This document shows positions 40,702-52,614 of a DNA stretch of 64,000 bases, one piece after another. Within the stretch, counting starts at the first letter, position 1, and each line of letters opens with the position of its first letter. A model generated the notes under the pieces. The model was not told the DNA's origin, did not search any database, and saw only the letters and a list, made by a program, of their open reading frames with translations. Origin of the DNA: Deltaproteobacteria bacterium (lineage in GTDB: Bacteria; Desulfobacterota; Desulfarculia; Adiutricales; Adiutricaceae); contig JAISFS010000116.1 of NCBI GenBank assembly GCA_031263485.1, forward strand, positions 22,976 through 86,975, given 5' to 3'. Made by a program: the position numbers and the translations under genes.

Positions 40702-41529
40702 CTATTGGATCGGTCCGCCCGGCCAGAAATCAGGCTCTTCCAGCAAAGCGATGATGTCCCTCTCGCGGAGGACGCGCCTCTGTATCTCGTGCGCCTCCCC
40801 TCGCCCGCCGGTAAGCTCCAGCGCGTAGGCGAGGGTTTCGAGGGCTCGCAGCGTGTCCGGGTCCCCCTCGCCCAGGGTCCGCTCCAAGGCCTCCGCCGCC
40901 CGGCGGACTAGCGCGATGCCCCTGAGGCGATCGCCCGCGATGAAGACGGCCAGCCCGAGGTTCATGGCTGAGGCGAGGGCGTCCCGGCTCTCAGGCCCCT
41001 GGGCCTTCTCCCTGCTTGCCAGGGAGAAGGAGAGGAGCTCCTCGGCTCTCGCGCGATCGCCGGCATCCGACAAGGCGCAGCCGAGGTTTCCGGCCGCAGA
41101 CACGGTCTCCGGGGATTCCCGTCCGAGAGTCCTGTTCCTCCGCTCCCACACCGCCGTGAGCAGTTTCCTGGCCTTCTCGGGGTCCCCGTCCGCGAGGAGG
41201 GCGCATCCCAGATTGTTTGCGAGTCTCAAGGCGACCGGGTGGGCCACGCCGAGGTTCCCCCTGAAAGCCAGGTAGGCATCGGAGACGAATTCAATCGCTC
41301 TCCTGGTGTCGCCCAGTTCAATGAGCCCCAAGCCAGCGACGTCGGCTCTTGCCAGGAGTCCCGCAAGGTCCGGGGCGCCTGCGGTCAGGTCCGGAGGGGG
41401 CGGATCGGGGACGAGGTGTCCGGTCGACTGCGGGGCTTGCGGGCTATAGGCTCCTGGCCCGCGCTCCAAAGAGAGCTTCCAGTTGGCTTCAAGGTCATAC
41501 CTCGTAGAGTACTTCCGTTTCTTTGGCAT
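40702..41529 (-). CDS. Tetratricopeptide-repeat protein
   Basis: Repeated HPVALRLANNLGCALLADGDPEKARKLL / SPETVSAAGNLGCALSDAGDRARAEELL / SRDALASAMNLGLAVFIAGDRLRGIAL. Confidence 0.75.
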   Translation of the reverse strand: MPKKRKYSTRYDLEANWKLSLERGPGAYSPQAPQSTGHLVPDPPPPDLTAGAPDLAGLLARADVAGLGLIELGDTRRAIEFVSDAYLAFRGNLGVAHPVALRLANNLGCALLADGDPEKARKLLTAVWERRNRTLGRESPETVSAAGNLGCALSDAGDRARAEELLSFSLASREKAQGPESRDALASAMNLGLAVFIAGDRLRGIALVRRAAEALERTLGEGDPDTLRALETLAYALELTGGRGEAHEIQRRVLRERDIIALLEEPDFWPGGPIQ

Positions 41530-41994
41530 TTTGGTCTCCGGGATGAGGCGCCCGGACACGGGGCGGCGCGGCGAAATCCAGGGTGAGGCGATGATACGGC
41601 TGACAGATGCCTTGCAACATGATACGGCTTCTTGGAGCATGACTGGGATTTGTTCTCGTTCCCGCGTCAGCGGCAAGGCGCCCGGTGCGGATGCGATCCG
41701 CCGTCCTCCCGAGAGGCCGGCGGCGCCTGACCGGAACTGTCCGTTCCCGCATCGGGGTCGGCGCGGTGCGGACATGCGCCGGTGGACGCCTTGGTTCGTC
41801 AAGGCGTCAGCCTTGACCGGCGCTGGCGGTGCCCATAAAATGGCTGGATGGACGCCTTCCGGACAAGGCTCGGGCGGAGATTCCTGGCCGAGTCCGGCAA
41901 CGTCGCCGTCGGGCCCTTGCCCGGAGAACGGCAGGGGCAGCAAGCTTTTTCCCGCGCTGCGCGGCGGGGAGACTTCGGCGGCGGGGAGACTTCG

Positions 41995-42567
41995 ATGGAA
42001 GCCAAATCGGACGGCTACAACCTGGAGATTAAGGAACTCCCGACCCTGAAGGCCATGACCAGGAGGTTCGTGACCTCCGGGGGCCGGGTGACAGGGGATG
42101 TGGCGGATAACTTCGGGATCGTCATGCGCCACATCGTCGCCAGCGGCGGCGCGGCGGAAGTGTTCTTCCTCATAAGCCACGACGAGGCCTTCGATCCTGA
42201 ACGCATGGACCTGGAAGCGAACATCTCGGTCCCCGAGCTATTGCCGGACTCCTCCGAGGTTCGGGGGAGGGAGATGCCCGGCGGATCGTTTGCGGGCGTT
42301 ATCCACAAGGGGCCTTATGAGAGCCTGGGCGGCGCCTACGAGGAGGCTGCCCTGCTCATGGGCGAGAAGGGCCTAAAGAGCCTCCCGCCCATGCGGGAGA
42401 TCTACCTGAACGACCCGGACGACACGCCCCCGGAGGAGCTCCTCACAGAGGTTCTGTTTCCCATAGACTCACGGCCTAAGGCTCTCGGCGGACGTGACGC
42501 CTTGCCGAAGGACGGCGCTACCCACACCGGACACCGCACCTCAGGGGCCCAATCCTGTCGGAGCTAG
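41995..42567 (+). CDS. GyrI-like / effector-binding-domain protein
   Basis: YNLEIKELPTLKAMTRRFVTSG...DLEANISVPELLPD...EMPGGSFAGVIHKGPYESLGGAYEEAALLMGEKGL. Confidence 0.7.
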   Translation: MEAKSDGYNLEIKELPTLKAMTRRFVTSGGRVTGDVADNFGIVMRHIVASGGAAEVFFLISHDEAFDPERMDLEANISVPELLPDSSEVRGREMPGGSFAGVIHKGPYESLGGAYEEAALLMGEKGLKSLPPMREIYLNDPDDTPPEELLTEVLFPIDSRPKALGGRDALPKDGATHTGHRTSGAQSCRS

Positions 42568-42660
42568 GGACAGCGATGTCAGTCCTGGCGCCGCGCCTGT
42601 CGGCGCGGCGAAGCTCTGACGTCAGGGCTTCGCCGCGCCGGAGGGCCCCGCGATGCCGTG

Positions 42661-43518
42661 CTACTCCGCCACGCGGAACGTGACGTTCGCGACGTGCATC
42701 GTCTCCGATGCCTCGGAATCGTCGGCCTCGGGGACCGCGTGGTGGACCGACAGGATCCAGAGTCCTCCCTTGACCGGCAGGAAGTCGGCCTTGCCATCCT
42801 TGTCGGTCAGGCAGTAGAAGGCCTTGGCCGGCCCCCAGCCGTCGGGCGGGTTGAAGCCCCGGAAATCGCCCAACAAGGTGGCCCTGGGGAGCGGCTTGCC
42901 GTCGAACAGGACCAGAACCGGAAGCGATCCGCCCGCCTTGAGGGCCGCCGGGTTAGCCAGGGGCACCAGCTCAAGCGCGGCCTTGCCCAGGGGCTTCGTC
43001 GGGAAATCCCCGGAGGCGCCGCCTACGTTCACGACGGCCTTGGCCGTCATCAGGTAACGGGTCTTCTTGGCGCCCTTAGCACCGTGGGAGGACATGACCG
43101 GATCGTACTCGCTCCAGGCCACGTAGCTGCCGGCCGCGACGTCAGATTCGGTCGTGAACTCCCAGTTCTTCTCGCCCGCGAGGGCCGTCGGGATCTCCCC
43201 GGACTCAGTGGCGAGCATCGGGGCCTTGATCTTCGGGATCGCCACCGGAACGATTTCGTTCACCGTGAAGCCGTCGTTGAAGCCCACGTCTATCCGCGCG
43301 GGCGCCCCGGCCGGGACGTCTGCTTCCGGCGTCTCCAGCCACAGGGAGTGGGCTAGCGCGGGAGAGGTGGCCGAGAGAGCGAGAAACGCAGCCGCGGCGG
43401 CGATAAGTGCCGCCGCGGGGATGATGGCGCGGATCCGGCTGAAAGGCGGGCGGGCGGCGGACGGCTTTCGCGTGGCACGGGCCGCGACGGGCGTAAGTGA
43501 AAATTCTGGCGTTGGCAT
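42661..43518 (-). CDS. DUF4198-type periplasmic protein
   Basis: Signal-like N-terminus then AHSLWLETPEADVPAGAPARIDVGFNDGF...YCLTDKDGKADFLPVKGGLWILSVHH. Confidence 0.75.
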   Translation of the reverse strand: MPTPEFSLTPVAARATRKPSAARPPFSRIRAIIPAAALIAAAAAFLALSATSPALAHSLWLETPEADVPAGAPARIDVGFNDGFTVNEIVPVAIPKIKAPMLATESGEIPTALAGEKNWEFTTESDVAAGSYVAWSEYDPVMSSHGAKGAKKTRYLMTAKAVVNVGGASGDFPTKPLGKAALELVPLANPAALKAGGSLPVLVLFDGKPLPRATLLGDFRGFNPPDGWGPAKAFYCLTDKDGKADFLPVKGGLWILSVHHAVPEADDSEASETMHVANVTFRVAE

Positions 43519-43630
43519 CGGGATGAGGCTCCTTTCTCGGTAGGCTAGCGCGGCCCGGAGCCGCGCGGTGTGGCCGGGAACATGGTGGAAGGCTCGTGCC
43601 GCGTCGCGGGATGCCCTTATCCGTCCCCGG

Positions 43631-43660
43631 ACTCGGGACTCGGGACTCGGGACTCGGGAC
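43631..43660. repeat. 7-bp microsatellite (gactcgg)n
   Basis: gactcgggactcgggactcgggactcggg read directly. Confidence 0.9.
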
Positions 43661-43744
43661 GCGAGGCGGGCGGTCCGCGAAGGTTCACGGGGTTGCCGAT
43701 CGCGTCACGGGTACGGGTAGCCGGAAACGATGAGGAAAACAGTC

Positions 43745-43797
43745 GCGAGACGCGGAGACGCGGAGACGCGGAGACGCAGGGACGCGCAGACGCATAG
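43745..43797. repeat. 8-bp microsatellite (gagacgcg)n
   Basis: gagacgcggagacgcggagacgcggagacgca read directly. Confidence 0.9.
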
Positions 43798-43879
43798 CGA
43801 GGCGCGGAAACGCGCCTCGAGGATTCGTCTGTCGCCTGGCTCAAGTGGCGGGCGAATGGAATTTCGGAGTGAGATCGGC

Positions 43880-44250
43880 TGGCGGGACCTTGCGGAGCGG
43901 CGGGGGAGGCGAAGCGTTCGGTCGCGTCGTGGCCAATGCAGGGACGATGCGATCGGCTAAATGCACGTCGTTGCCAGGCCTCGGTTCGGACGCGGCGAGG
44001 CGGCCGGCGAAGGCGCGGGGGAAGCTGTCGGCACGGCATTGGGCGATGAGGAGCTAGCCGGAATCTAGCACCGGGCGATGCCTTTTGCAAGGGAAATCTA
44101 CCTGGCGTAACCTGTCGGGAGCTGGAACGGGGCCATGGGGGCAGGACTGCGGGTTAGGGGGGAGTGTAGCTCGCCGAGTTGAGTCGGTGGGAAAACGCTT
44201 TCGGGGGGGGGGACGGCTCCCCGTGCCGGAACCCGCCCGCCCATGATCTG
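43880..44250. repeat. Dispersed repeat copy A (paralogous to 47340-47710)
   Basis: Collinear anchors: ggcggg-acc-ttg...ggcgggggaggc; ccggaatctagcaccgggcgatgccttttgcaagggaaatct; ggctccccgtgccggaa. Confidence 0.7.
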
Positions 44251-44598
44251 AAGTGACGGCAAGCGGCACGTAGAGGAGGCCTTCCGACCGTCTCGCCCGG
44301 ACATAGGTAACCTACGGCGGATGACTTCGATAGAGGGGGCGGCGGTGTAGACGCGGGATGCTCCACTCTTGCGCGTTGGGGGGGGGATCGGCTTGGGGCT
44401 ATTGCAGGTACAGTGACCCGGATGAGGATGCCGACTTTCCAGGCAGGCTCGGGGAAGCGTGGTACGGCATCGGCGGAGATGCTGCCGTGCCGCGATGGAG
44501 TGCTGGAGTGATGCGGCTATGCCAGGCAGGGGCGGTGTTTGCGCAGACGATTCTGAGGATGACGCGAGTCCTTGCGGACAGTCTGATTGCCGTTTAAA

Positions 44599-46314
44599 TC
44601 AACAGGTTACTATATTAATCTTTTTGCCGTTCGGTTCATGGATATGAATATCCCAACCTATCCTTTCCGAATCGGAATCCGCGTCTCCCCTGTCAAAAAA
44701 TACAAGCCATCCCTCTTCGGCCTTGCAGCTGTCCATATATCCCAACAGTTGCTCTATGCTATTTTGTACCGTCATTGCCCCTTTTATCTTCAATTCGATG
44801 GGATAGTGACTGTTTTTGTATTTTATGCAAATATCGACCCTTCCTCTCCCTAAAGCGTATTCCCTGGCGACAAATTCAGCGCCTCCGTTCAGAACTCTTT
44901 GCAAAAATGCGAAGATGACCAGCATGCAATAGGCTTCATTCGTCAATGAAGAGAAAACCTTGCGAATTTCATCTGAAAATTTTGTGATGGGCACATTATT
45001 TTGATCTGAGAGGCTTAATTTTTGATAAGCCTGGCTGATGCTGAGTTCCAGTCGTGTAATCAGATCCTTTTGGGAGAAGATGATTTTGTAATTTTTCAGC
45101 CAAAAAATCTGGAAAGCTTCAAGAAGTCCGGTCATGTCAAGGTATTTGCCGTCCATCCACTTCCCTATGTGTTCTGGTGGAATATTAAGCGGTATGCCCG
45201 ATGACAGTACCCTGGCTATGACTTCCTTATACATGGGGTTGGCAGGGCGCAACCCCCTATCGGCGTCGTTGTCTCTTTTCAAAAGTCCGAGATCGATGCA
45301 AAGCCGAATATCGTCCTCCAGGATATTTGTCGGAAATTCCGGATCGCCGATGATGACGGCTTCCATGACTCTCCTCACCAGAGGCTGTTTTAGCCGTTCG
45401 GCGAGGGAGTCGAAATGGGTACGGTTTCTGATATACAGTTCGTTGGCCGCAGAATCGACAAGTGTTCCATCGATATCTATGGAGTAATCATTTTTCAAGA
45501 GGACCCTGACGGTAAGATTGGCCAATGCGTTGACAATCCAGGGCTGGCCCTCTGACCAGAACCATGCCTGCTCTAGGGCACTTTGTTTGAATATTTGGCC
45601 GCTTGCATCAGTATGTTGGGTATATAGGTTACGGATATCGTCTATAGTGAAATTTTGAACCGATAATGATTCGTATTTAACGTTGAATGGGCTGGCCGTG
45701 CCGACTGATTGGCCGTCAGATCTGATTTTTGTGCGGTAATCCATGATATCGCTCATTCCGACAAGGGCCAGCGATCTGGGAAACTTGAATCTGTCCCACG
45801 GACGGTTGAGATATCCGTCTCTCAGTTGTGCCAGTAAAGACAATATGACTGATTCGGTCAGACAATCGAATTCATCGAAAAAAACCACCACGTCTTTCTC
45901 GACGTATGAACATATGAATGACAGGATGTTCCTGATTCTTAAGCCGTTATCGAACCTCTCCAGTGCTTTGACCGGTTCGTACAGCCGATTTAGGGCCGAT
46001 ACCCTTGAAGAATACAGAGAATGCGCGATTAATGCGGAGAAACGGTCAAAAGCCAGATTTTCGTCATAAACCTCCCGCAATCCCCCTAAAGAGCAGTCGA
46101 AAGCAAAATATTTTCCTTCGGCATTGATTTTTTCAATCAATGCCTTTAATATCGTCGTTTTTCCTGATTGTCTGGGACCGTGAATGACAAAAAACTTCTT
46201 GTCGTCAATCAGTGCCGACACTGCAGTATTCCGCCCAAGAGGGGGAATCATATAGTGCTCTAAAGGGTTGCAGGTGCCGACGATGTTGAATTCCTTGATT
46301 CCGGATAATGTCAT
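44599..46314 (-). CDS. AAA-like ATPase with C-terminal PD-(D/E)XK-like nuclease region
   Basis: FFVIHGPRQSGKTTILKALIEKI (Walker A), KDVVVFFDEFDCL (Walker B); C-term ALGRGRVDICIKYKNSHYPIELKIKG. Confidence 0.8.
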   Translation of the reverse strand: MTLSGIKEFNIVGTCNPLEHYMIPPLGRNTAVSALIDDKKFFVIHGPRQSGKTTILKALIEKINAEGKYFAFDCSLGGLREVYDENLAFDRFSALIAHSLYSSRVSALNRLYEPVKALERFDNGLRIRNILSFICSYVEKDVVVFFDEFDCLTESVILSLLAQLRDGYLNRPWDRFKFPRSLALVGMSDIMDYRTKIRSDGQSVGTASPFNVKYESLSVQNFTIDDIRNLYTQHTDASGQIFKQSALEQAWFWSEGQPWIVNALANLTVRVLLKNDYSIDIDGTLVDSAANELYIRNRTHFDSLAERLKQPLVRRVMEAVIIGDPEFPTNILEDDIRLCIDLGLLKRDNDADRGLRPANPMYKEVIARVLSSGIPLNIPPEHIGKWMDGKYLDMTGLLEAFQIFWLKNYKIIFSQKDLITRLELSISQAYQKLSLSDQNNVPITKFSDEIRKVFSSLTNEAYCMLVIFAFLQRVLNGGAEFVAREYALGRGRVDICIKYKNSHYPIELKIKGAMTVQNSIEQLLGYMDSCKAEEGWLVFFDRGDADSDSERIGWDIHIHEPNGKKINIVTC

Positions 46315-47339
46315 GTTCTCTCCTGGATCTACCTTCTTAAGCGGTGAAGCGGATGACTGTATGAAGGAAAATGAACTGAGCTTTTGATGACGGATGCCGA
46401 AAAGATATCAACAGGGCGGTATTGAGGGCAAAGACGGATCGAATCGGCTTCCTCGTCGCACATCCCGATGATCATAATGTATCACTTTCTAATCATCGGT
46501 TCAAGTTAAATATCTTCCTGGATGGTCCTGGATACCATGCATTCCCTCCTTGAACCTTGCACCGATACTTGCGTTCTGAATTTTCGACAGTTCTGGCTCG
46601 GATCGGAGAAACAGAAGAAACCGGACTCGCTGGACCTTCTACGGGCATCCGCGAGCCGGTCAGGCCCTCTCAAGGTCCTGCACGCCTCCCATGGATGACG
46701 CCACCGTCATAAGCCGGCGAGGGATTTATGATGGAGAGATGGATAAGGCGGCGGTATCCCAATCAGGGTGACTGGACGGTCACGATCCTATAAGTGGTTG
46801 TGTTTGTCTACCCTTTAGCCTCCCAGATGCCAATGACCAGGGGGCGTTGGTTGCCTCGGGTTGCCGTTCCGACTTATTACGGTTTCGTCATGGATGACCG
46901 GGGCAAGGTGCCGTAAGAGGTTCATTTCCCGACTGTGCTGTTGCGGCCGGGCCGTGCGTAGGTTGAACATGTCGTAGGCAGTCGTGCGAAAATATCGTAG
47001 TTATAATATAAGAAATTCATTTTCTTGGGTATCGGAGTTTATGTCGCTCATCATATTGTTTGTGACGCCCATTAGGATTTCATGAGCCGAGGTGTCGATA
47101 AACAACCGAACGTGGAGGGCGCGTGACGCGTCATATGCCGAAGACGGGTGCGGCAAGGGCTGTTTGAGACTAGACTCTGGCTGGAGCTGAACGCGGGAAA
47201 GGATGCTCGGCACGTTCAGGGCAGGAGACTCGATGGCGGGAGGCATGGAGTCGCATATGCGTTCAGGTTCGGCATCGCGGCTTCGAGAAGCGTCTGCGGC
47301 CCGGCATCGTGTTGAGGGCGCGTAGGATTATTTAATGAA

Positions 47340-47710
47340 ATTGCCTGGCGGGACATTGAAGAGGGGCGGGGGAGGCAAAGACTTTTCGCTTTTGGGGTCG
47401 TCAGTGCCTGGGCGGCGCAATCTGCAAGGCATGGCGTGCCCCTGGCCGGCCCTGGGCCTGACGCGGCGAGAATGTCGGACGAAGGCGCGGGGTGATGCTG
47501 TCGACACTGCATGGGGATGGGGAACTATCCGGAATCTGCCACCGGGAGATCCCTTTTTTCAAAAGAAATCTTAAGCGTTATATCCTGTCCGGCACGGAAA
47601 CCTGGCCGTGGAGGCTTAGGGGGATGGATGACCTTGCGGGAAGGCCTCAATGCGGGATAAGGATTCCTGGGTAGGCTCCCCGTGCTGAATCCGGACACCC
47701 AGTTCCGGAA
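47340..47710. repeat. Dispersed repeat copy B (paralogous to 43880-44250)
   Basis: Same anchors in the same order and spacing: ggcgggacattg...ggcgggggaggc; tccggaatctgccaccgggagatccctttttt...aaatct; ggctccccgtgctgaa. Confidence 0.7.
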
Positions 47711-48889
47711 GAGACAGAAATCCGCATGACGGTGGCCAGGCATCCCGTCCTTCCCGCCCAGACTTCTACCGTGTGCCGCAGGGGTACGGGCCAAGGTGGC
47801 GGCGGGAGGGGTAAGGGACCCCGCCGGTGACTGAACGTCACGTTGCCATGGTGGGATTGCGGTGGTTCAGGGTCCCGAGACATGAAGATGTGAGCCAACT
47901 GCGGAGAGATAGGCGGTCGTGCGGCGGGTCCACGCTACGGGATACAGTATCGATGATGAAGCGATGATAGGGCGAAGCAACGATGCGGGCAGTGGCGGTT
48001 CGGCAGCCGCAAAAGTCTTTGCCACGGCAGCAAGTTGCAAGATCCTGGGCATGAGGCGCTCCGAAGGTGAAACTGCAGGCACGGATGATACGCGGTGGGG
48101 ACAGCGGTCAGCGTCAGGCGTTACTCAAGCCAGGTGGCGGATGGCTTGCCGGTAACTCATGAGGTTCTGGAGGCTCATCGGCCATGGCGGGGCATCATTT
48201 AGTGGAAGATGATGTGGAAGATGGAGGGGTGCTTATGGCTGGCGTAAAGCAGCTGATATGACGGAAGCGGCTGAGATTGAGATAGCTGTTGAAATGGCGG
48301 AAGTAGTGAAAGTTGATGAGGCAACAGAGGCAACAGAGGATGCAGAAGATACGAGGCGTACGGTTGAACCGTGAAGAATGTCGTTGATTTTGCCATTATT
48401 GGAGTTCCCTCCGTGTTCAAGCGGTCGAACATGAAGTGGTCCAGGCACGAGAGGTGTTGGGTAAGGCGTCAGGGATCTTCGGGAGTATTCTGCGTGGGAA
48501 ATTTTTTCCACTACAATTTTTTTGAATATGTCGGTGATCCGCAACAAATTTGTCGCCGCTGAAATCGCTTTGTGGTATGGATAATCTTCTGGACAGATTA
48601 CCTGCGGAAAAATTGTTGACATCGATATTCATCGAATATTGAATGTGCCTTTCGTCCTTTTCGTTAGACGTTCTGAGTCGGCAAACGAGAATCGGCTTCA
48701 TCGAAAACGCGTTACGAGACGGGAGCGCCGTGCGGGTCATTGCCGCTTTCCGTACGGAAAGACAGATGAGTCGCGGAATCCTGTGCCGATAGAGGAGTGT
48801 AGGGGAGCAAAGGGAGATGGAGATAATGATCCGTGAAGGAAAACCAAAAGCAAGCTGTAGATGATTCCTGAATTGCCGGGGAAAGCCAG

Positions 48890-50798
48890 ATGTCTCGGCA
48901 GAAACAGCCCAAGTCGCTTGGGACTTACTCTGACAGCATCGGATATCTCGTCGAGCATGGCTTCGCGTACGTGGACAAGACGGCGTTTGTCCGCGAGATT
49001 CTGAAGGAGGACGGAGGAGCCTTCTTCCTGGCCAGGCCGAGAGGCTTCGGGAAGTCGCTTGTTGCCGATACCGTGAGGCAGGCCCTCGCCGGCAAACGGA
49101 AGCTTTTCAGGGGCCTGGCCATAGATGATCCCGAGTTGGGATACGCCTGGAATCCTCACCGGGTGCTCCATCTTTACATGAGCAGCTACGGCTACCGCTT
49201 CGAGGGACTGGACGAGAATATATGCGAAACCCTCCAGAAGATCGGAAAATCAAAACGGGGTCGAGATATCGAGCAGGACGCCAGGACCGGCCCTGGTCGA
49301 GCTTGTGGATTCCCTCTGCGGCGCCACGGGAGCGGAGAACGGTTGGGGAGGAGGGAAGAATGGCTCCCGAGTGGCCGTAGTCATAGACGAGTACGACCGT
49401 CCCCTCACTAGGCAGCAACAGAACGAAAGCAAGGAAGGTGCGAGTTCGTCATGGAATTCCTTGGCTGGATCTATTCGGCCCTTGAATCATACAGAGACAA
49501 GCTGAGCCACATCTTCATTACCGGATTCACGAGATTCAGGGAACTGCCGCTCGTGGAGTCGCTGGATGGGATGACTGACATGACGTTCTACCCGAGGTTC
49601 AAGGCAGTTTGCGGCTTTACGGTGGACGAGATAAAGCTTACGTTTCGGGAGCACCTGGAAGCCGACATCAGGGAGTCCCGGCAATGGAAAGTCTTTGATC
49701 CTGATGCCACGACTGATCATAATTTTAGGCAGGATCATGGAAAAGTACGACGGGTACAGCTGGGACGCCGAAACGCTGGTACTCGATCTGCATGAGGATC
49801 TGCGCGGTTTCGAACATCCGTGTTCCAGGGTCAGCTGGTACGGGTATCGAGGCGGTAATTTCATGGGGGTAATCCAGCTCGAATACGGCGACTGCGCCGA
49901 TCTCTTCGAGAAGGCCCCCGCCGCGAACGGCACGCTCTCCCTGGACGACATGTACAGGCTGACGCCACGGACACTTCTGTCCCAGGCCTGCTACCTGACC
50001 GTTCACGGTACTGCAGGCGACGGCTCTCGCGACCTCATTCTCGGGATCCCGAACAGGGACATAAGGGTCAGGATGGCTGAGGAGTATTTTCCCGATCGCG
50101 TCTTCCCCGATATAGACCGGCACCACCATGATGAGATCGTGCAGCTGTGGAAGGAATTGAGCGATGCCTTCGTCGCGCGGGACGCAGGTAGGGCCGAAAA
50201 GGCGCTTGAAGCCATTTACATTGGCCATTATCACGAATTTTTTACCGGCAACCGGTGTTTCATGCTCTCGATTCTGAAAGCGGCGCTTGTCTTCTTGGGC
50301 TCCGTTACTGACAGGAGTTCAGAGACAGTGACACTGGCCGATATCGCTGTCGAAACTTACGGCGGCAATGGCGCGTACGCCATAGCCTTGAATGTCGATG
50401 AATCATCCTGTCCGTCCGAATTGGCCGCCGGTCCGTCAGAGGTTGCCGCCCGACGAGTGAAGAAGCGCGGAAATCGGAAGACCGACGGAAAGGTCAGGCC
50501 CCCCCTCGACATGGTAGCCGATGAGGCTATTGCCGGGTCGCGGAAGATGATATCCGCTTGGGGGCTTCTCGCCAGGCATACGAAGGCGTACGCGGTAGAC
50601 GCGGTCGTGTCTGGCGTTTCGCAAGTTATGATCAGGTTCGAAGAGTTCACGCCGAGATCCCCATCGATATTCCTTGGAACATTGTTTGGTGACGTCCTGA
50701 ACGCGGTCGCCTATCCAATACTTCTTGTTATATGCTTCTTGCCGCTGCTATTCAATGACGCATCGCGGTGGTTTTGCACAGTTCCATTATCGCCATAA
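48890..50798 (+). pseudogene. Multiply frameshifted AAA-ATPase-like (PF09820 type) gene
   Basis: Consecutive family segments in changing frames: SDSIGYLVEHGFAYVDKTAFVREIL...FLARPRGFGKSLVADTV (48890); SRVAVVIDEYDRPLT (49305 frame); SHIFITGFTRFRELPL...AVCGFTVDEIKLTFREHL (49451 frame); LGIPNRDIRVRMAEEYF (49695 frame). Confidence 0.82.
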
Positions 50799-52614
50799 CA
50801 TCACTGCAGATTGTCGTCTCTCGGTGCCGCGACATCGCTTCAGACTCCGATCTCCGGATGTTTTGGTATCGAGATTTATCGATGATCAGTTTCATCATGT
50901 ATCGATATCCTACCGAACAACTCGAACATGGAGCTATCCACATGACATGTGACACTGCCTTCAGGGCATGGAATTTGCTTCGATATTAAATTTAAAATTT
51001 ACCAGACTTAAATAAGTCTGACTTCTGGATCAGCTGACATCCGATGGCATTGGTCACTCCTCCGGTCGTTTCATCATGCTTGTGGATGTCCAGCAGTTTG
51101 ACGAGATGGGTCAGAGGTACCGCTCACTTCAGTGATTACAAGCCTATCCGCCTTGGTCCTCGGAGCTACGGGTTTGACCAGGCAGGTTTCCGATTCTTTC
51201 TTGATCCGTCGTTAGCCAGTTTATCATTGATACGATTGACCGGTATCTGGCCATTTGTAGTCATCACCAGAGTCACTGTAATGGTCGATTGCATGCGGTT
51301 TAAGGTCGATTGCATGCGGTTTAAGAATGCTTAACCCTCATGTTTCCGAATGAAAGTCTATAGGAATAAGTTCTGGACAATTTAAGCAATATCAAACATT
51401 AATTGATTGATTGTCTGATATAACACGTAAGATAATCTTGCACAATATTTTTAGATTCACTTAACATAAAGAATGGCAATATCATACAAATATATTTTTT
51501 GGTTGCTTTATCTGCATTGAAATATTGAATATTACGAAAATTCTCTGTTATTTTGCGTATCCAAAGAAAATATAATTTGTTCCAAACGTAATATCGTAAA
51601 TCCCATGAGATTATATCAAAAATTAATACATAAAATTTCAATATATCTCTTGGGAAGCATGTCAATTTATTTTTGCAATATTTTTGACGTGCGAATTATA
51701 CCCAAATGAATTTCAGCTCATTCACTCCTGTCAAATCGGGGTTTAACTTGATGGCGTGAATAATTTCGCGCTCCGAAGGATCAGCGGTACCCTTAAACCA
51801 AAGCTCCATTACTAATGCTAATACCAAGATAAATCAGTTCTATCAATCTATACATACAATTTTTTTATACTCTGATAGTTGTTGCTATTTATAACATTAT
51901 TTATAATTATTTGTTTGTTTGTGTCTTTTAATTTTCTTGATATGGCATTCATCTATAATAATATTTTAAAATCTGTTTCTTTTAACTTTTAAATTTTCTG
52001 TTTTCTACGATATTTATATTCTTCAATTTTTTTTTCCTTTCTTTTGTTTGATTTTTGATCATTATCAAAATGCTATAATACTGATTATAACGTAAATTGT
52101 CAATATGGTGCAGGTTCAAGTACTCCATTTTTCGTGTTGGCTCGGCTTTTCCTTATTCGCCGCTCTTGCTGGCCTGCCACCATGATGCGGTAGCCGTGAC
52201 GGGATACGGTTGACGGTGAGGGCGCCAACTGCAAGCGGATGGATTTAGCGAATGAACTGGCAAGACCAACGCCAAAAGTTGTTTTTTTACAGAACTCCTT
52301 GACATCGCAGGAACTTCCAATATAATTAATCCATATCCATTTGCGCGACTCTTTCCCTTTTCTCTCCTATGTATGACGCCCTGCTCACGGCTAAGTCATC
52401 GACAGCCGATACGTCGTACTCACGTCCGTTGCCTTCCCCAACTCGCTCCCCACTTTGCCCCCCCCACGGCGCATTCCACCGCGGTTCGGCGGCGCCGGGC
52501 CGATACCCGTTACCGTTGACTCATCGGCGAGACGCCGGAACGTGACGTTCACGGCCCTTTCCCGCTTGCGGCGGTCGTCATTTTTCCTCCCCGAATCCTT
52601 GTCCAGGAGTCCTT

